Assembly: GCF_026914185.1 (NCBI RefSeq)
Contig: NC_070571.1
Span: 2,046,001 to 2,110,000 of the forward strand
Source of the DNA: Puccinia triticina
Lineage: Eukaryota > Basidiomycota > Pucciniomycetes > Pucciniales > Pucciniaceae
DNA length: 64,000 nt
Direction: 5' to 3'
The notes beneath the pieces are model-generated. The model was not told the origin of the DNA. It saw only the letters and a list, made by a program, of their open reading frames with translations, and did not search any database. A program made the position numbers and the translations under genes. Shown piece after piece: positions 19,612 to 31,300 of the stretch (position 1 is its first letter; every line of letters begins with the position of its first letter).

Positions 19612-22342
19612 ATGACCGAGCATCTTCGAAAGGTATTTGATGACAAGGCCAGCCAGAAGTTGCCGGTATTCGTCGCCTTCATAACCGCAGGTTTGCATAT
19701 CCATTAAGCCATTGGACCTTCTTTGAGAGTTTACTCACTCTTTTTTGGCTCCTTTTTTCTTTCTTTGTGCGCTAAAACAACAAGGTTATCCAAGCCCTCA
19801 AATGTCGGTACCCTTAATGCTGGCCATGGAGGCCGGTGGGGTTGATATCATTGAGCTCGGAATTCCATTTAGTGAACCCTCCGCCGATGGTCCAGTGATT
19901 CGAGAATGTCATGAAGTCAGTAACAACAGCAAACGTATTGTCTGCAGTGAAATTAACTCCGTTTGGGCACTCATTCATGTTACACAGGTTGCTTTATGGT
20001 ACAAAGTGGATTTCAAAATGTGTCTCAAATTCATCTCCGAAGCCAGGTCGATGGGGTTGAAAGCCCCAGTAATCTTGATGGGCAAGTGGATGTGTCCTTG
20101 TCCTCATTCCAGCTCTCCAACGTACTCTGGGGGCGAGAAGTTCTGACCTGAAGAAATAAAAAACAAAACCCCGGTTCGAGTATCAAGGTTATTACAATTC
20201 GATTTTCTCGTATGGAGAAAAGGCTGCGGTGGTTGAAGCCAAAGCAGTTGGAGCAAGCGGATTTCTGATTACAGATCTACCATTGGAAGAAGCTTTCCAG
20301 TTTCAGGTCTTATGTGCCAGATCTGGGTTGGTTTATATAAAAAATCATTTAACAACAGAATCAACTTGGCTCACCAGGACTGGATCTTTTCTCCATTCGG
20401 GCACAGATTAAGCTATGTGCCGTTGATAGCACCAAACACGACCGACAGTCGGATCCGCTCGTTGGCTTCGAAGGCCGATTCTTTTATCTACGTCATTTCA
20501 CAGGCATGTGTTGATGGACCTTAAACCCAAGCCACTGCTCACACCGTTTACTGATACATCATCTCTTGCCTAAACTCCTTTTTTGAATAATTAGCTCGGG
20601 CCTACAGGGGCCAGGAGCCAGGTATCAAGCTCATTGCCTGAGCTGGTAACCCGAATCCGGAAGCTGGCCGTCCGGGCCGGCGGGATCCCGATCCCGCTGG
20701 TCGTCGGCTTCGGGATTTCGACGGCGGCCCAGTTCGACTACGTCGGAAGATTGGCGAATGGTGCCGTAGTAGGCTCGAAGCTCATCGAGGTGGTCAATTC
20801 GAAAAGGATCCCGATCGACGCGCTGACCAAGTTCTGTGAGGAGATCTGCGGGAGAAGACCCGCGGGCTCGACACCATCATCCTTGTCGAGGCCTTCAACG
20901 GCTGCTCCCGGACCCAGCTCACTCGAAAATTCCAGCCCTGGCCGGTTCGGCGTGTTCGGTGGACGGTACCTCCCCGAGGCGTTCATCGGAAGCTTGCTAG
21001 ACCTTGAGAAATGCTATCGTCAAGCTATGGCTGATCCCAGTTTCCAGGCCGAGTTGAGGAGCCATTACGAGTACTTGAACCGGCCATCTGAGTTGCACTT
21101 TGCCCAACGACTCTCCGCCCATGTCGGCGGGGCTAAAATCTGGTTCAAACGCGAAGACCTTAACCTGACGGGCTCTCATAAAGTCAACAACGTCCTCGGT
21201 CAAATCCTGCTCGCCCGGAGGCTCGGTAAGACTCGGATTATCGCCGAGAGTGGCTCAGGGCATCACGGCTTTGCAACTGCGTCTCTTTGCGCAAAGTTCG
21301 GAATGGAGTGTGTCATCTACATGGGCGAGGAAGATGTTCGGAGACGGGAAAATTCTGTGCTCAAGATTAAAGCACTAGATGCAAAAGTTGTAACTGTTAG
21401 TAGTGGCAACAAAAAACTAAAGGATGCAATCAGTTAAGCATTTGTGTTATCTCTTTCTTTTCGTTTCTGTTAACTTGAACGCTTTCAACAAAACTCATCA
21501 CTTCGTTTTTTTTTTTTTCAAATCGCAGATGAGGCGATGTGCGCGTGGGCATCAGATTTTGCCTCGACCCATTATCTCATTGGCTCCGCGATCGGGCCGC
21601 ATCCACTCCCGACATTAGTCCGAGATTTCCAGAGCGTGATAGGTCGAGAGATTAAGGAGCAACTACAAGCGAGGCAAGGTAAGTTACCGGATGCGGTAGT
21701 AGCCTGTGTGGGTGGGGGTAGCAATGCGATTGGGTAAGTCAGTCCTCTGCCGTGTCAGTCACAGTGAAGGTTTGGAGGGGAAAGTGGTCAACAACTTGAA
21801 ATCATTCAAAATTACAGCACCTTTTATCCGCTTATCGACGAGCCGAGCGTGAGATTGGTTGGCGTGGAAGCTGGCGGCAATGGGATTGATGACGAGCAAC
21901 ACTCGGCGGCGTTATCCAAAGGGACCAAAGGCATCTTCCATGGCGCGCTTACCTACGTCCTGCAAGACCAAGCCGGCAAGATCTTCAACTCCCGCTCGAT
22001 CTCCGCCGGCTTAGACTATCCTGCCGTCGGGCCTGAATTGGCCTGGCTCAAGGAGACCGGACGAGCGGAGTTTTGCTCTGCCACGGACTTCGAGGCGATC
22101 CAGGGAGTCAAGATCTGTGCCGAATTCGAGGAGATCCTGCCGTCGATAGAATCCGCACACGCTGTCAATAAGACTATCGCAGTGGCCAAAGAGCTCGGCA
22201 AAGCTTGCGATGTCGTCCTGGTTTGCCTTTCTGCTTTTGTGCATAAGTCCGGTTAGACTTCGTGACCCTGACTTGCTGCCCTTTGCAGTGTCTGTCTGGC
22301 AAAGGAGAGCCAAACTTCGAGGGCGTTCTGAGCCAAACCTGA
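19612..22342 (+). CDS. TRP5: Tryptophan synthase (alpha-beta fusion)
   Basis: Bifunctional last enzyme of tryptophan synthesis. The N-terminal alpha domain splits indole-glycerol phosphate; the PLP-dependent beta domain joins indole to serine. My nine-exon model is 19612-19690, 19785-19915, 19988-20081, 20188-20326, 20407-20503, 20595-21432, 21529-21733, 21818-22220, 22289-22342. All phases are consistent and give 679 aa, near the usual fungal length. The alpha acid residues are in [15 protein letters not shown]. The beta PLP lysine is about Lys376 (LTGSHKVNN) and the catalytic glutamate about Glu398. Introns at 20082 and 20504 use GC donors. The beta loop reads ESGSGHHG where the family has ETGAGQHG, and the C-terminus after CLSGKG is short and diverged. 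Confidence 0.93.
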
Positions 22343-22418
22343 ATCGACTTTTGAACGTACTTCTTGGACCTCCTTTAATTAGTTCTAGACGTAGATTGTT
22401 GCATGAGCAAACTTCTTG

Positions 22419-23215
22419 GGCCCCGTTTGGCAGCAGTAATGTCATGTGATGACATGCACTTACCTAATGTGATGCACATCACTTGTGTATTTTATATATT
22501 TCTACATAACTCGAGTGTTTGGCAGACACTCGAGTCATGTACTTTGATCTACATAACAAGCTGCATGGCCGGTACATACCGGCCATTGGATTGTGTATTC
22601 GATGGCCGGTAGAAATGCTCATCGAGGCGAGTTCAAGGTCGTTTCAATGACCAACTTGATTGTTCATCGAGATCAGGGAGTACATATACATACATGTAGA
22701 CTCTTTGATGAACGATAGAATCGGTCACCAAAGGGAATACGAGCTCATCTCCCTTTGATGAATGACTGTATTGGTCATCAAGGGATCATCCACTCCCGAT
22801 AATGGCCGACACAGTTGGTCGCTAACGAGGATGGTCGGTAGATCCAACCTTGCAGGGGGCATATTCTCTTGATGAGCGGGTGTGTTGGAATCAATGGGAG
22901 TGGAGTGTGGACTAAGTTCGATGGCCGGTACAAAGTCTGTACCGGCCATTGAGGGGAGTACCGGAACAAATGTACTGGTGGGAGGGTATGGTTGGGGATG
23001 TGTTGTGTAAGTGTGCCGATATCATCCCAAATACACCCCCAGGGGTACTATGTGGGAAATGGCGGGGATGATGAGCGGTGATGACAAAAGTCGTGATGAC
23101 CCTCATCACTTCTCAAATCTACCAAACGCGCGAGTGATATGATTTGGGCCTCGGTGAGGCCTGGTTATAGAAAAGCAGTAGTTATTACATAACATCACTG
23201 CTGCCAAACGGGGCC
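22419..23215. mobile_element. 797-bp TIR element, TSD TTG
   Basis: Inverted ends GGCCCCGTTTGGCAGCAG at 22419 and at 23215 (complement), matching for about 35 bp with a few changes, and TTG target duplications at 22416-22418 and 23216-23218. A 3-bp duplication and G-rich ends fit PIF/Harbinger-type elements. No transposase; the inside has palindromes of the form GGCCGGTACA...TACCGGCC (around 22566 and 22921) also seen in the next element. Confidence 0.85.
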
Positions 23216-23218
23216 TTG

Positions 23219-24199
23219 ATTTTCTGTGTTCCATCAATGCGCTTGTACATACACAGCGGGGCAGATCGGGCAAAGCCGATGCGTCCAGCTGGCGTCCCAG
23301 CACTCCATGCGCCACGGTGGTGTGACAGGGACCCAGGGCCGTACAGGCGCCACTCTGTCATGCTAGGGGGCGCCACCGGGACTGTGGGCATAGGTGGTGC
23401 CCCGAGGGGCGCCACACTGAGATACCACCAATCTGGGCGCCAGATGGCCGCCCCGGTGAGATGCCAGCGTGACGCACCGGTAGGGGAGGCGTCACTGCCG
23501 GCTGTCAGGGGGGCGTCCATGCCGGTCGCCTGGATGACGCAGGGGTCCAGATGGCGCCACTGGTTATGGGCAGCCGCCACTGCGTCCTGGGGTCGCCGGA
23601 GCAGCTAGGACGCCTGATGGGCTCCCCGTCCAGGTGCGGGCAATCAAAGGGCCCATGAGTTGCCATCCAGCCGGCTTGGCTCCGGCAGGCCCGCGGCATG
23701 GATGAGGGTGGGCAGTGTCTGTGGTCCTTGCCCCGGCTCCCCCTCAGATGCCTCAGACAAAATATGTACATACAACAGAGCCCCTTTGTTTTGCCTCACA
23801 CAAAGGTTGGCGAAACCGGGAGCCCTGTTTCATGAAGTGAACCTGAGCCAACGCCGCTCAAGGACGCTTCCCTGTTATAAAGGCTCGGAAACTGCACGGT
23901 ACAGTCCGGCGGCGGTCAGCTCTCCACGCGTCGATCCCGGTATCCAATCTTGGTTGAATTGCTAAGAATAGTTGACTAACCTGCACGGTACAGTCCGGCG
24001 GCGGTCAGCTCTCCACGTGTTGATCCCGGTATCCAATCTCGGTGAGGAAAGAGAGAGGATCCCGGGCGTGCAAGTGGACCTGTCACTGACGGAAGCTAAA
24101 ACAAACTATGTACATGTGATCTAAGTACATAGTTAACCACTATAGTTTGCCTTTGTGTATCCTGGACTCTAACACCTGTGAATCACTCCAGCAGGAAAT
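23219..24199. repeat. GC-rich repeat sequence with an 89-bp tandem duplication
   Basis: Low-complexity GGCGCCAC-rich sequence (23300-23640) without a supported gene. An 89-bp unit beginning CTGCACGGTACAGTCCGGCG starts at 23892 and again at 23981 (second copy partial, to about 24045). The open frames here are GC-driven and on both strands, so I discount them. Confidence 0.5.
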
Positions 24200-24379
24200 C
24201 AGTTGACTACAGAAGCCCTAGAGGGACACGCATCCGGCCACCGTTTGGAAAAATCAAAAAAATGCTATTTCACAAAATACAGATGCATGAAACATGTACC
24301 ACATGTATAAACCTTCCAACTTTGGGATTCCATGAATCTCAGAGCTCATGTTTTCATGTGAGAGCTTGAGAAGGCGTAC

Positions 24380-24830
24380 CATGGGACCGCGGATTCATCA
24401 ACAACTCCTTGGTCACCGGTACTGACCAGTCAGCCAGAGCGGTACACACCGGCCATCGGGAACGTATTCCCCTCGATGGCAGGTCCGTTTGGTCAGTGAG
24501 GGCTCCCCTCAATGGGCTGTCCTCTTGGTCATCGAGATGAGTATATGCTCCTGTAGATGAACGGAACGAACCGGTCATCGAGAGGAGTATGGTCTTGCAA
24601 GCCCGTCTGGGCACATACCAAAGTTCAGCCAAAAAAAGGCCAAGCGCGCTTGGCCGATCCCAAAGCCCGCTTGGCCAATCCCCAAGCCCGCCTGGCACAC
24701 TCCCAACCCCCGCTTGGCACATTGCAAAGCTAGCAGGGTTTGGGACAAAGCCCCGCTGGGCCGATTTCAAGCAAGCGTGCCACGCACGCCAAAAGCCAAT
24801 GCACCACATGGCTTCAGGGTTGTAGTGTGC
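24380..24830. repeat. Left subterminal palindrome and CCAAGC repeat array
   Basis: Degenerate copies of GACCGGT...ACCGGTC palindromes (24410-24600) followed by repeated AAGCCCGCYTGGC units (24640-24800). Mirrored in the right part of the same transposon. Confidence 0.65.
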
Positions 24831-25001
24831 TTGTCTCTCATTTATTTTTTCTTTTTCTCAAATTATGGTTTAAGGCTATTGCTTTCTGTCTATCAAACTA
24901 CATACATTGTTGAGACAATTTTTTTTTGGTTTTTAGATGTTTTCATACTTTCGGAGCTTTTTTAAAGTAGTTAAAATGAAGATGCAGAATTTTAAAAAAA
25001 A

Positions 25002-26290
25002 CTATGCGGCTGGGCCACTCAAGATTGGCCCAGTGATCACTTGGAATTCTGCACAGGGGCGGTAAAGGCGCTGACAGTGAGAAAAGAAATTTTGTGATTT
25101 CTCCGGTGTGATTGATTCATTGATTCCTTTTTTGATTTCCGAAACCAATGCCGCTTGATTAGGCGGCTCCTTGGATTGGACATAGTTTTTGATTGAGTGG
25201 AAACTGTACTCAATTGGATTGAGGAATGGGGAGTACGGAGGGAGAAACTCGAGTTTGATTGATTTAGAGCTCTCTAGCAATTCTTTGACCTCCTCGAAGC
25301 GGTCACCTCGGTGGATTGGTGCGTTGTCCATGATGACGACCAACTCCCAAGGCAACCAAGCACCAAGGCTACTGAGGAACAAACAAAAGTCGTCGGCACC
25401 GACCCCCTTTGCTTTTGTATTGTCGGCGTTGAGTAGTTCGTGGTAAACAAAGCCCTCGTCCAACAGGGCACCTATCAAGGTCACCTGCTTGGCCTTGGGC
25501 ACAAGGCTCAAGAAAGCAGGTTGACCTTGATCAATCAAAAATTCAGCTCAAAAATAAACAAAAAGACTGCAAAAGAATCAGAAAAGAGGAAAAGGTACAT
25601 ACCAGACGGAGAGTATCCAAATGCTTGACCAGAATGGAGATCAAATCCCAATTCATCGACAAAAACAACCTTGCGTCCAAGGTCCAAACCATGTCGGTGT
25701 ACAAAATTTGCCCGCTGCTCAATCAGGTGTGGCTCGTTCCAGGAAGCTGGAATATTAGTAACCTGTTTCCACGATATATCCATATCATGGATTAGGTTAC
25801 TAACCGCCTGCGTCGAGACCTTGACATCAAAGCGGTCCTTGATGAAACTCGCCATCTCAGCTAAAGTCGTTGTTGATTTTTCTTCGAGTTGAAGGAGCAG
25901 ATCCGTTTTCATTTCATCTGTAAACTTGCCCGGTCGTTTTTTCTGTGTCTTGACAAGATTGGGGTCTTCGGCCTTGATGCACTGTATTTGGCTTCGGGAG
26001 ACTTTGAATGTCTTCATGGCATCAACGACCTTCATTCCATCAGTAACGTTTTCACGGATAAGCTGTCGGACTTCGGGCTTGATGACGGCGTTGGCTTTGC
26101 GCTCCTTGTGCGTCAGACGATCGTTTGTGTAGGTACGTTTTTCATTGATTTTTACTTTTGCTTTCTGGACCATTTCTTTTCGGAAGGTCTGTTGGTTTAG
26201 TTTTTGGAGCTGGCTGGCGAGTTCGCGGGCCTGTTCTTTCTTGGCTTGAATTTCCAATTCGGTCGAATCCATGATGTTCGATCCTGACAT
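25002..26290 (-). CDS. Tc1/mariner-type DDE transposase
   Basis: Cut-and-paste transposase. Two exons, 26290-25603 and 25525-25002, are joined across a 77-bp GT-AG intron (phase 1) to give 403 aa with no stop. The N-terminus is basic and coiled-coil-like, followed by a helix-turn-helix region (VVDAMKTFKVSRSQI, about 88-102). The DDE_3 catalytic core has Asp212 (VDELGF), Asp296 (IMDNAPIH) and Glu335 (PFLNPIE). There are 38 residues between the last two, so DD38E rather than the DD34E of classic Tc1. The intact frame suggests recent activity. Confidence 0.9.
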
Positions 26291-26454
26291 CTAGAAAGCA
26301 GTACAGTACAGAATGGTCAACAAGCAAAAATAAGTTAACCAGATAAATAGAAAACCTACCATGAAGTATTAGTCCAACCAGGCCAGAATCGAAGTGAAGT
26401 ACCGCGTGATTGAAGTCGATAGTGATGCTTGGCGAGGCTATCGGCCCAGAGCTT

Positions 26455-26990
26455 GATTCCGGCCAAGCGGGACTTGGCTGTGTGCCAAGCTCTCAACCCT
26501 CCTGGGCACACCCCAAACCCCCGGTGGCGCTCGGCCAAGCGGGACTTGGGCATGTGCCCAGACGCACTTGCAAGACCATATGTACTCCTCAGGATGACCG
26601 GAACGAACCGGTCATCGGGAGGAGTATGTACTCCTCTAGATGGCCGGAATGAACCGGTCATCGGACGGAGTGCATACTCCCTCGATGATCGGAACGAACC
26701 GGTCATCAATCTACTCCTCAAGATGACCGGTTTGTTCCGGTCGTTGTGAGGAGTACATCACTCTCTCGATGATCGGTTCATTCCGGTCGTTTTGAGGAGT
26801 ACATCTTTCTCTCGATGACCGGTTCGTTCCGGATCTTGGGAATTACATAACTCCTCTCGATGACCGGAACAAACCGGTCATCTCGAGAAGCACATCTTCT
26901 TCTTCTCGATGACCGGTTTGTTCCGGTCATCGAGAATGTGGCGAGTGACTATTGACGGCCGGTACGGGCCGGGCATCAACGGAGGTGTGG
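26455..26990. repeat. Right subterminal palindrome array
   Basis: Repeated units of about 45-50 bp, each with ATGACCGGAACRAACCGGTCAT or its inverse (starts near 26595, 26641, 26687, 26728, 26769, 26815, 26862, 26909), plus AAGCGGGACTTGG units at 26468 and 26533. Likely candidates for transposase binding sites, by position and palindromic form only. Confidence 0.75.
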
Positions 26991-27269
26991 ACTCCTATCG
27001 ATGACCAATCTCCACCGGCCATTGATTCAAGAATCCAACTTCTGGTTTCATGGAATCCCGAAGTTGGAAGGTACATGTGGTACACGTTTCATGTATCTGT
27101 ATTTTGTAAAATCACATTTTTTGATTTTTCAAAACAGTGGCCGGATGCGTGTCCCTCTAGGGCTTCCGTAGTCGACAGTCCACCCCGTGAATCACTCCGG
27201 CGGTCAATCTTTCACATATCGCACAGTCCACACGCCCACCAGGCCACGATCGAGGAACCCGCCGCCGTC

Positions 27270-27990
27270 ATGGATCCGAACGTACAGCAAGGTACGCATG
27301 CTAAAGTCCTATGGTGGTGACTGACACTGGCTGATGATTTTTCACCGTCAGACTACACCTGTGAGGACGGTATGACCTACTGCAACATATGTCCCCTGGC
27401 CAGAGGGACGAAGAACTGGCGCAAACATTTGAGATCGGCCGCACACCTCAAAAATCTCCAACAGCGCGAGGAGATCAGGAGGACAAGTTCCCCACCCCCA
27501 ACCCCCCCTGCGCAGGATCCCGGTCGATACCCGGAACAGGAAAGCTCGCGGACCCAAGATGATCTCGCGCAAGAGGAACGGGCTTGGGCGCGCCTAGCCG
27601 GATTGCTTGCCCTGAACACTGAGGAAGCCGAGCCAGATGAGAATCCACGCTGTCTAGATGCTGACCTCGCCAGGCTGCACGCCTCGAGGAACACAAACTC
27701 TGCTGATCCGCCTAACGCCGGGGCGATGAGGAGCGCAATCATTGTGACCGCTGTCAATGCCATCGCTGCAAATGACGACCGTCACATGGAGGACAACGAC
27801 GAACCAATGGAGGTTGAGCGTCCTATTCTTTGGACTGACAAGAGGTCCGACCGGATAGACAAGAGTGCCTGGTACCCTTTCAAGAACAAGATGGTAAGAC
27901 AGGCCTGTTGTATTTCCCATTTCCAAATCCTTCCTTGGTCACTCACCACTTGTTTGACATGCTGAACAACAATCAGAAATCAAACCCATA
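27270..27990 (+). pseudogene. Truncated C2H2 zinc-finger gene, N-terminal exons
   Basis: Exon 1 is 27270-27291 (22 nt), then a 60-bp GT-AG intron, then exon 2 27352-27893 in phase. The product has a C-x2-C-x11-H-x5-H finger (CNICPLARGTKNWRKHLR...), a proline-rich and acidic middle, and a W-x-P-F-x-N motif (SAWYPFKNKM) near its end, as in transposon-linked proteins common in rusts. After donor GTAAGA at 27894 the next likely exon meets a stop at once (27989), so the long C-terminal part is missing. It starts 90 bp beyond the mariner-type element. Confidence 0.6.
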
Positions 27991-28395
27991 GATTTGTAAG
28001 CTTGACTCGATAGCAATGTGGCAACATAAGGACAACCAGCCTGTTTACACAATGGGGTTGGGGTTCAGTTCACTATGAAATCATGAAATAGCGTGGATGT
28101 GAGCGACAAAAAATGTTGCTTCTGGGTGAGACACTCGGCTATGCAATGCTTTGAGGAGAGCATGAGGAAGACTAGTAAAGCTCCAGTAGTACAATGTCCC
28201 ATGTTAAAATCAAAGAAAACGTGATTGAAGCTAAGGAACATGATGGGGATCATACTTTGCTGACTGCGTGAAGACATAGGAGTAAGAAAGAGCATTCTTC
28301 GTCTTCTTAGAAACAAAAGAGAGGAAAAGGGGAAAGATGTATGTATGTTCGTAATGATATCAAGCATGTATAGAATGTTTTGTTTATGACGATGG
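27991..28395. other. Intergenic, no gene seen
   Basis: Between the truncated zinc-finger gene and the stop of the lyase-kinase gene, which is read from the other strand. It probably includes the 3-prime UTR of the latter. Confidence 0.5.
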
Positions 28396-31300
28396 TTAAG
28401 CAAAGCTCCAAAACAAGCCCGGGCTGTGAGGTCCTGTGGCTGATGGAGGATTAACTTGGTTGGGAAGGAATTTAAGGTTATCACGAGTGAGATCTGGAGA
28501 AGGATTGGACAACGATTGGCTGAGATTGCTGAGATGTGAAGTCAAGTAAATAGTCTTAATCGAGTCCACAAGTTCTTGAGGATGATGGTTCAAGTTATTC
28601 AAGATTCCGATCCCAGAGACGCCGATTTCGGTTTCATAAGCATTCATCGCATTGGCTTTAACATTTTTAACGATTGCTGACATCTTTTCTTCCTCAAACG
28701 CTGTTGCGATTGTCGTTGTCGCATTTGGTCATTGCAGGGAGCAAGAAAGAGGAACAAGTCAGCGGGGATCAGCGAATGAAGGAGAATTTAGAAAAACTGA
28801 CTGTCGGGTATTAAGGTAATTGCACATCCACCACCACCAGCTCCAGTCAACTTGGTTTCCAAGCCGTAGGAGGCGGCAAACGATTTGACGAGGTCGAGTT
28901 TACTATGGCCAACGCCTAGGGCAGAAAGTAACGAGTGATTTCTGGCCATCATTAGTCCCAATGAATTGATGATTTCAGGCCTCATTTTCTTCAGTAAGTC
29001 AATAGCTGGCTTTTCAGCATTGGTCGAATTTGATTCTCCGATTTGAGTCAATTTTTTGATCGATTCTCGTGCGGTAAAGGTGATCTCTTCGATTTCGTCC
29101 AGGATGCGCTCGATATGCTCAGGATCATTTTCTTTCCGCTGAGCGACGGCAGCGACTAATGATTTGGTATCTCTTGGCACTTGGGTGTCACTGATCAAGA
29201 TTCTGATCGCTCCGAAGCCCTGGATCTGTTCGATCGATTGCTTTTTTTGTTCGCCCCCCTCCCCGACTGATTTTTGGAAACAAATTGCTCCTCCGAAACT
29301 TGAGACCGTGTTATCTACTCCGCTTGGGCTACCATGCAAGATCTTTTCTCCTAGGAATGCCCATCGGTTGATCGTTTCGACATCGGCTCTCTCGATGGCT
29401 TTTTGAGTGGGCATTGCTATGTGCTGGTGGCTGTATAGTAGGGCGCTAGCCAAGCATACTGAGTACGAAGCCGAAGAACCTAACCCTGCTCCGATCGGCA
29501 AAGTAGAACGGATCGTGAAGACTTGCGATCGCCTGTTTTCCTTCGTAGCCAAATGCATGAACAAGTACAAGAAAGCATGTGCAGCTTGAGCCAGGCTAGT
29601 TGTTTCGGCTAGCTTCGTGGCTTTGATCCACACAGCTTCCGATAATTGAGGATCCACATGCAACTCGCCTTCGGCGGTAGGCTTGACAGTATCCCAAGGT
29701 AATGAATCGATGAACCAAGTGCAACTCCATCCAGAGTCAGGAAGGCGCAAGGTGACGCACTCGGCCGCGTGTGGTCCTTCAGGCTCGACCAAGCAGTAAC
29801 AGCGTCGATTGACAGCAGCGGCGATTGCTTTCTTGCCATACACGACAGCGTGTTCTCCAAAGAGGATAATCTTGCCTGGTGCCGAGACCAACAGGGTGGT
29901 AGGGTTTGCTGAAGACCCGAGACAGTCTTTATGGGGTATCATCGCTTCCGCAGGAGAAATTGGTAAGGGAGTCATTCCGACTCGTTCGTAGCCTGAGTCG
30001 ACCCTGGTCTCGTCAAGAGTTCTGATGGCCCCGGCCTCGACTAAGGCTGCTTGAAGGTCTTCTAATAGATCATCTGGATCTTCGATCCCTACACAGAGCC
30101 TGATCAAGTCTTCAGGCAGATTACGAGCGGCCCGAACAGCGGGGTCAATCGATGCGTGACTATGAAGGATATTCAAAACAATCAGCTGAGCTAATGAATG
30201 AGGGGATCAAAAGAAGTGCCCCTATCGGTTAGCTTACGACATCAAGCAAGGCATGCTGATCAAGCTGTTGACGCATCCGAAGCTGACGCTGATACTCCAC
30301 AATCGGGCCGAGCTGACGATCTTTTCGCTCAATTGCTTATCACCCGTCTCGAAGCTGAGGACGGCACCGGGACCTTTGGCAAGACGGTCGTGTATCTCCT
30401 TGCCTTTGTGGTGGGCTAGACCGGGGAAGTTGACCTTGAAGCCCAGCTGGTCGAGATATCTAGCAACTCGGATTGCAGAAGCTTGCTGACGGTCGAGACG
30501 GAGGGAGAGGGTCTTGATGCCTCTGGTAAGTAAGAAGCATTCGAAAGGGGCCAGTCCGTTGCCGATACTGTTGATGACGAACGCCAGTTGTTTGGCAATC
30601 TCATCAGAGTTACAGGTCACCAATCCGGCCATCAAGTCGTGATGTCCACTGAGGTATTTAGTGCCCGAATCGTAGACCACATCGGCGCCGAATTCGAGTG
30701 GCTTCATCAGATAGGGGGACATCATCGTATTATCGACGACGATGATGGCCTTTGGGATGTGGGCTTTGACTAGCTTGATGACGGCTTGGATGTCGACAAT
30801 TTGGAGGAGTGGGTTGGTGGGGCTTTCGAGAAGGACCATTCGTACTCGACTGTCTTTGACCAAGAACGGGCTGAGATTTTCCAGGTTGGTGGTATCAATA
30901 TGGTGAGTAAGGATTCCATTGTGTTCCTTGATGTAGGCTAGCAATCGATTCGAGCCTCCGTACAGATCATTTCCTGCGATGATCTCATCGCCGGGTTGAA
31001 GGGTGCGCAGGATGACATCCAATGCGGCCATACCAGAACTGACGGCAAATGCGTGCTTGGCGGCAGAAATTTTCGCAACATGGTGTTCTGTGTGTGTGTG
31101 TGTGCGTGTGTGTGCGTGTGTGTGGGAGGGCGGGAGAGAAGTGCAAGTCAATTAGCACCGATCTAAATTTTCCTGTACTTCGGATTGGATGGAAAACAAA
31201 ATACATAGACTGACGAAGGAAGGTCCGACTGGGATTACCACTGCGAGTATAGTCGTACGGGCCATCGACCCCTTTGAAGGTCGAACTTTGATAGATTGGC

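Larger units (their letters stand above)
24200..27178 (-). mobile_element. Tc1/mariner-type transposon (DD38E), apparently intact
   Basis: Long inverted ends: CAGTTGACTACAGAAGCCCT at 24200 and its near-complement ending at 27178 match, with gaps, for about 140 bp, and related sequence continues inward. A spliced full-length transposase lies between (25002-26290). Both sides carry many copies of a palindrome of the type GATGACCGGAACGAACCGGT. No TA duplication was found at these limits, so the exact ends are uncertain. An 18-bp direct repeat (GTGAATCACTCC...) sits outside, at 24178 and 27187. Confidence 0.8.

Noticed and set aside
23216..23965. 100-130 codon ORFs on both strands in the GC-rich block
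   Set aside because: Open on both strands because of high GC and repeats; no motif.
26410..26749. Plus-strand ORFs of 80-106 codons in the palindrome array
   Set aside because: Created by the repeated CCGGTCATC units; no start context or domain.
26595..26950. CRISPR-like array
   Set aside because: Repeats and spacers are irregular, palindromic and inside a eukaryotic transposon end; CRISPR is not expected in a fungal nuclear genome.
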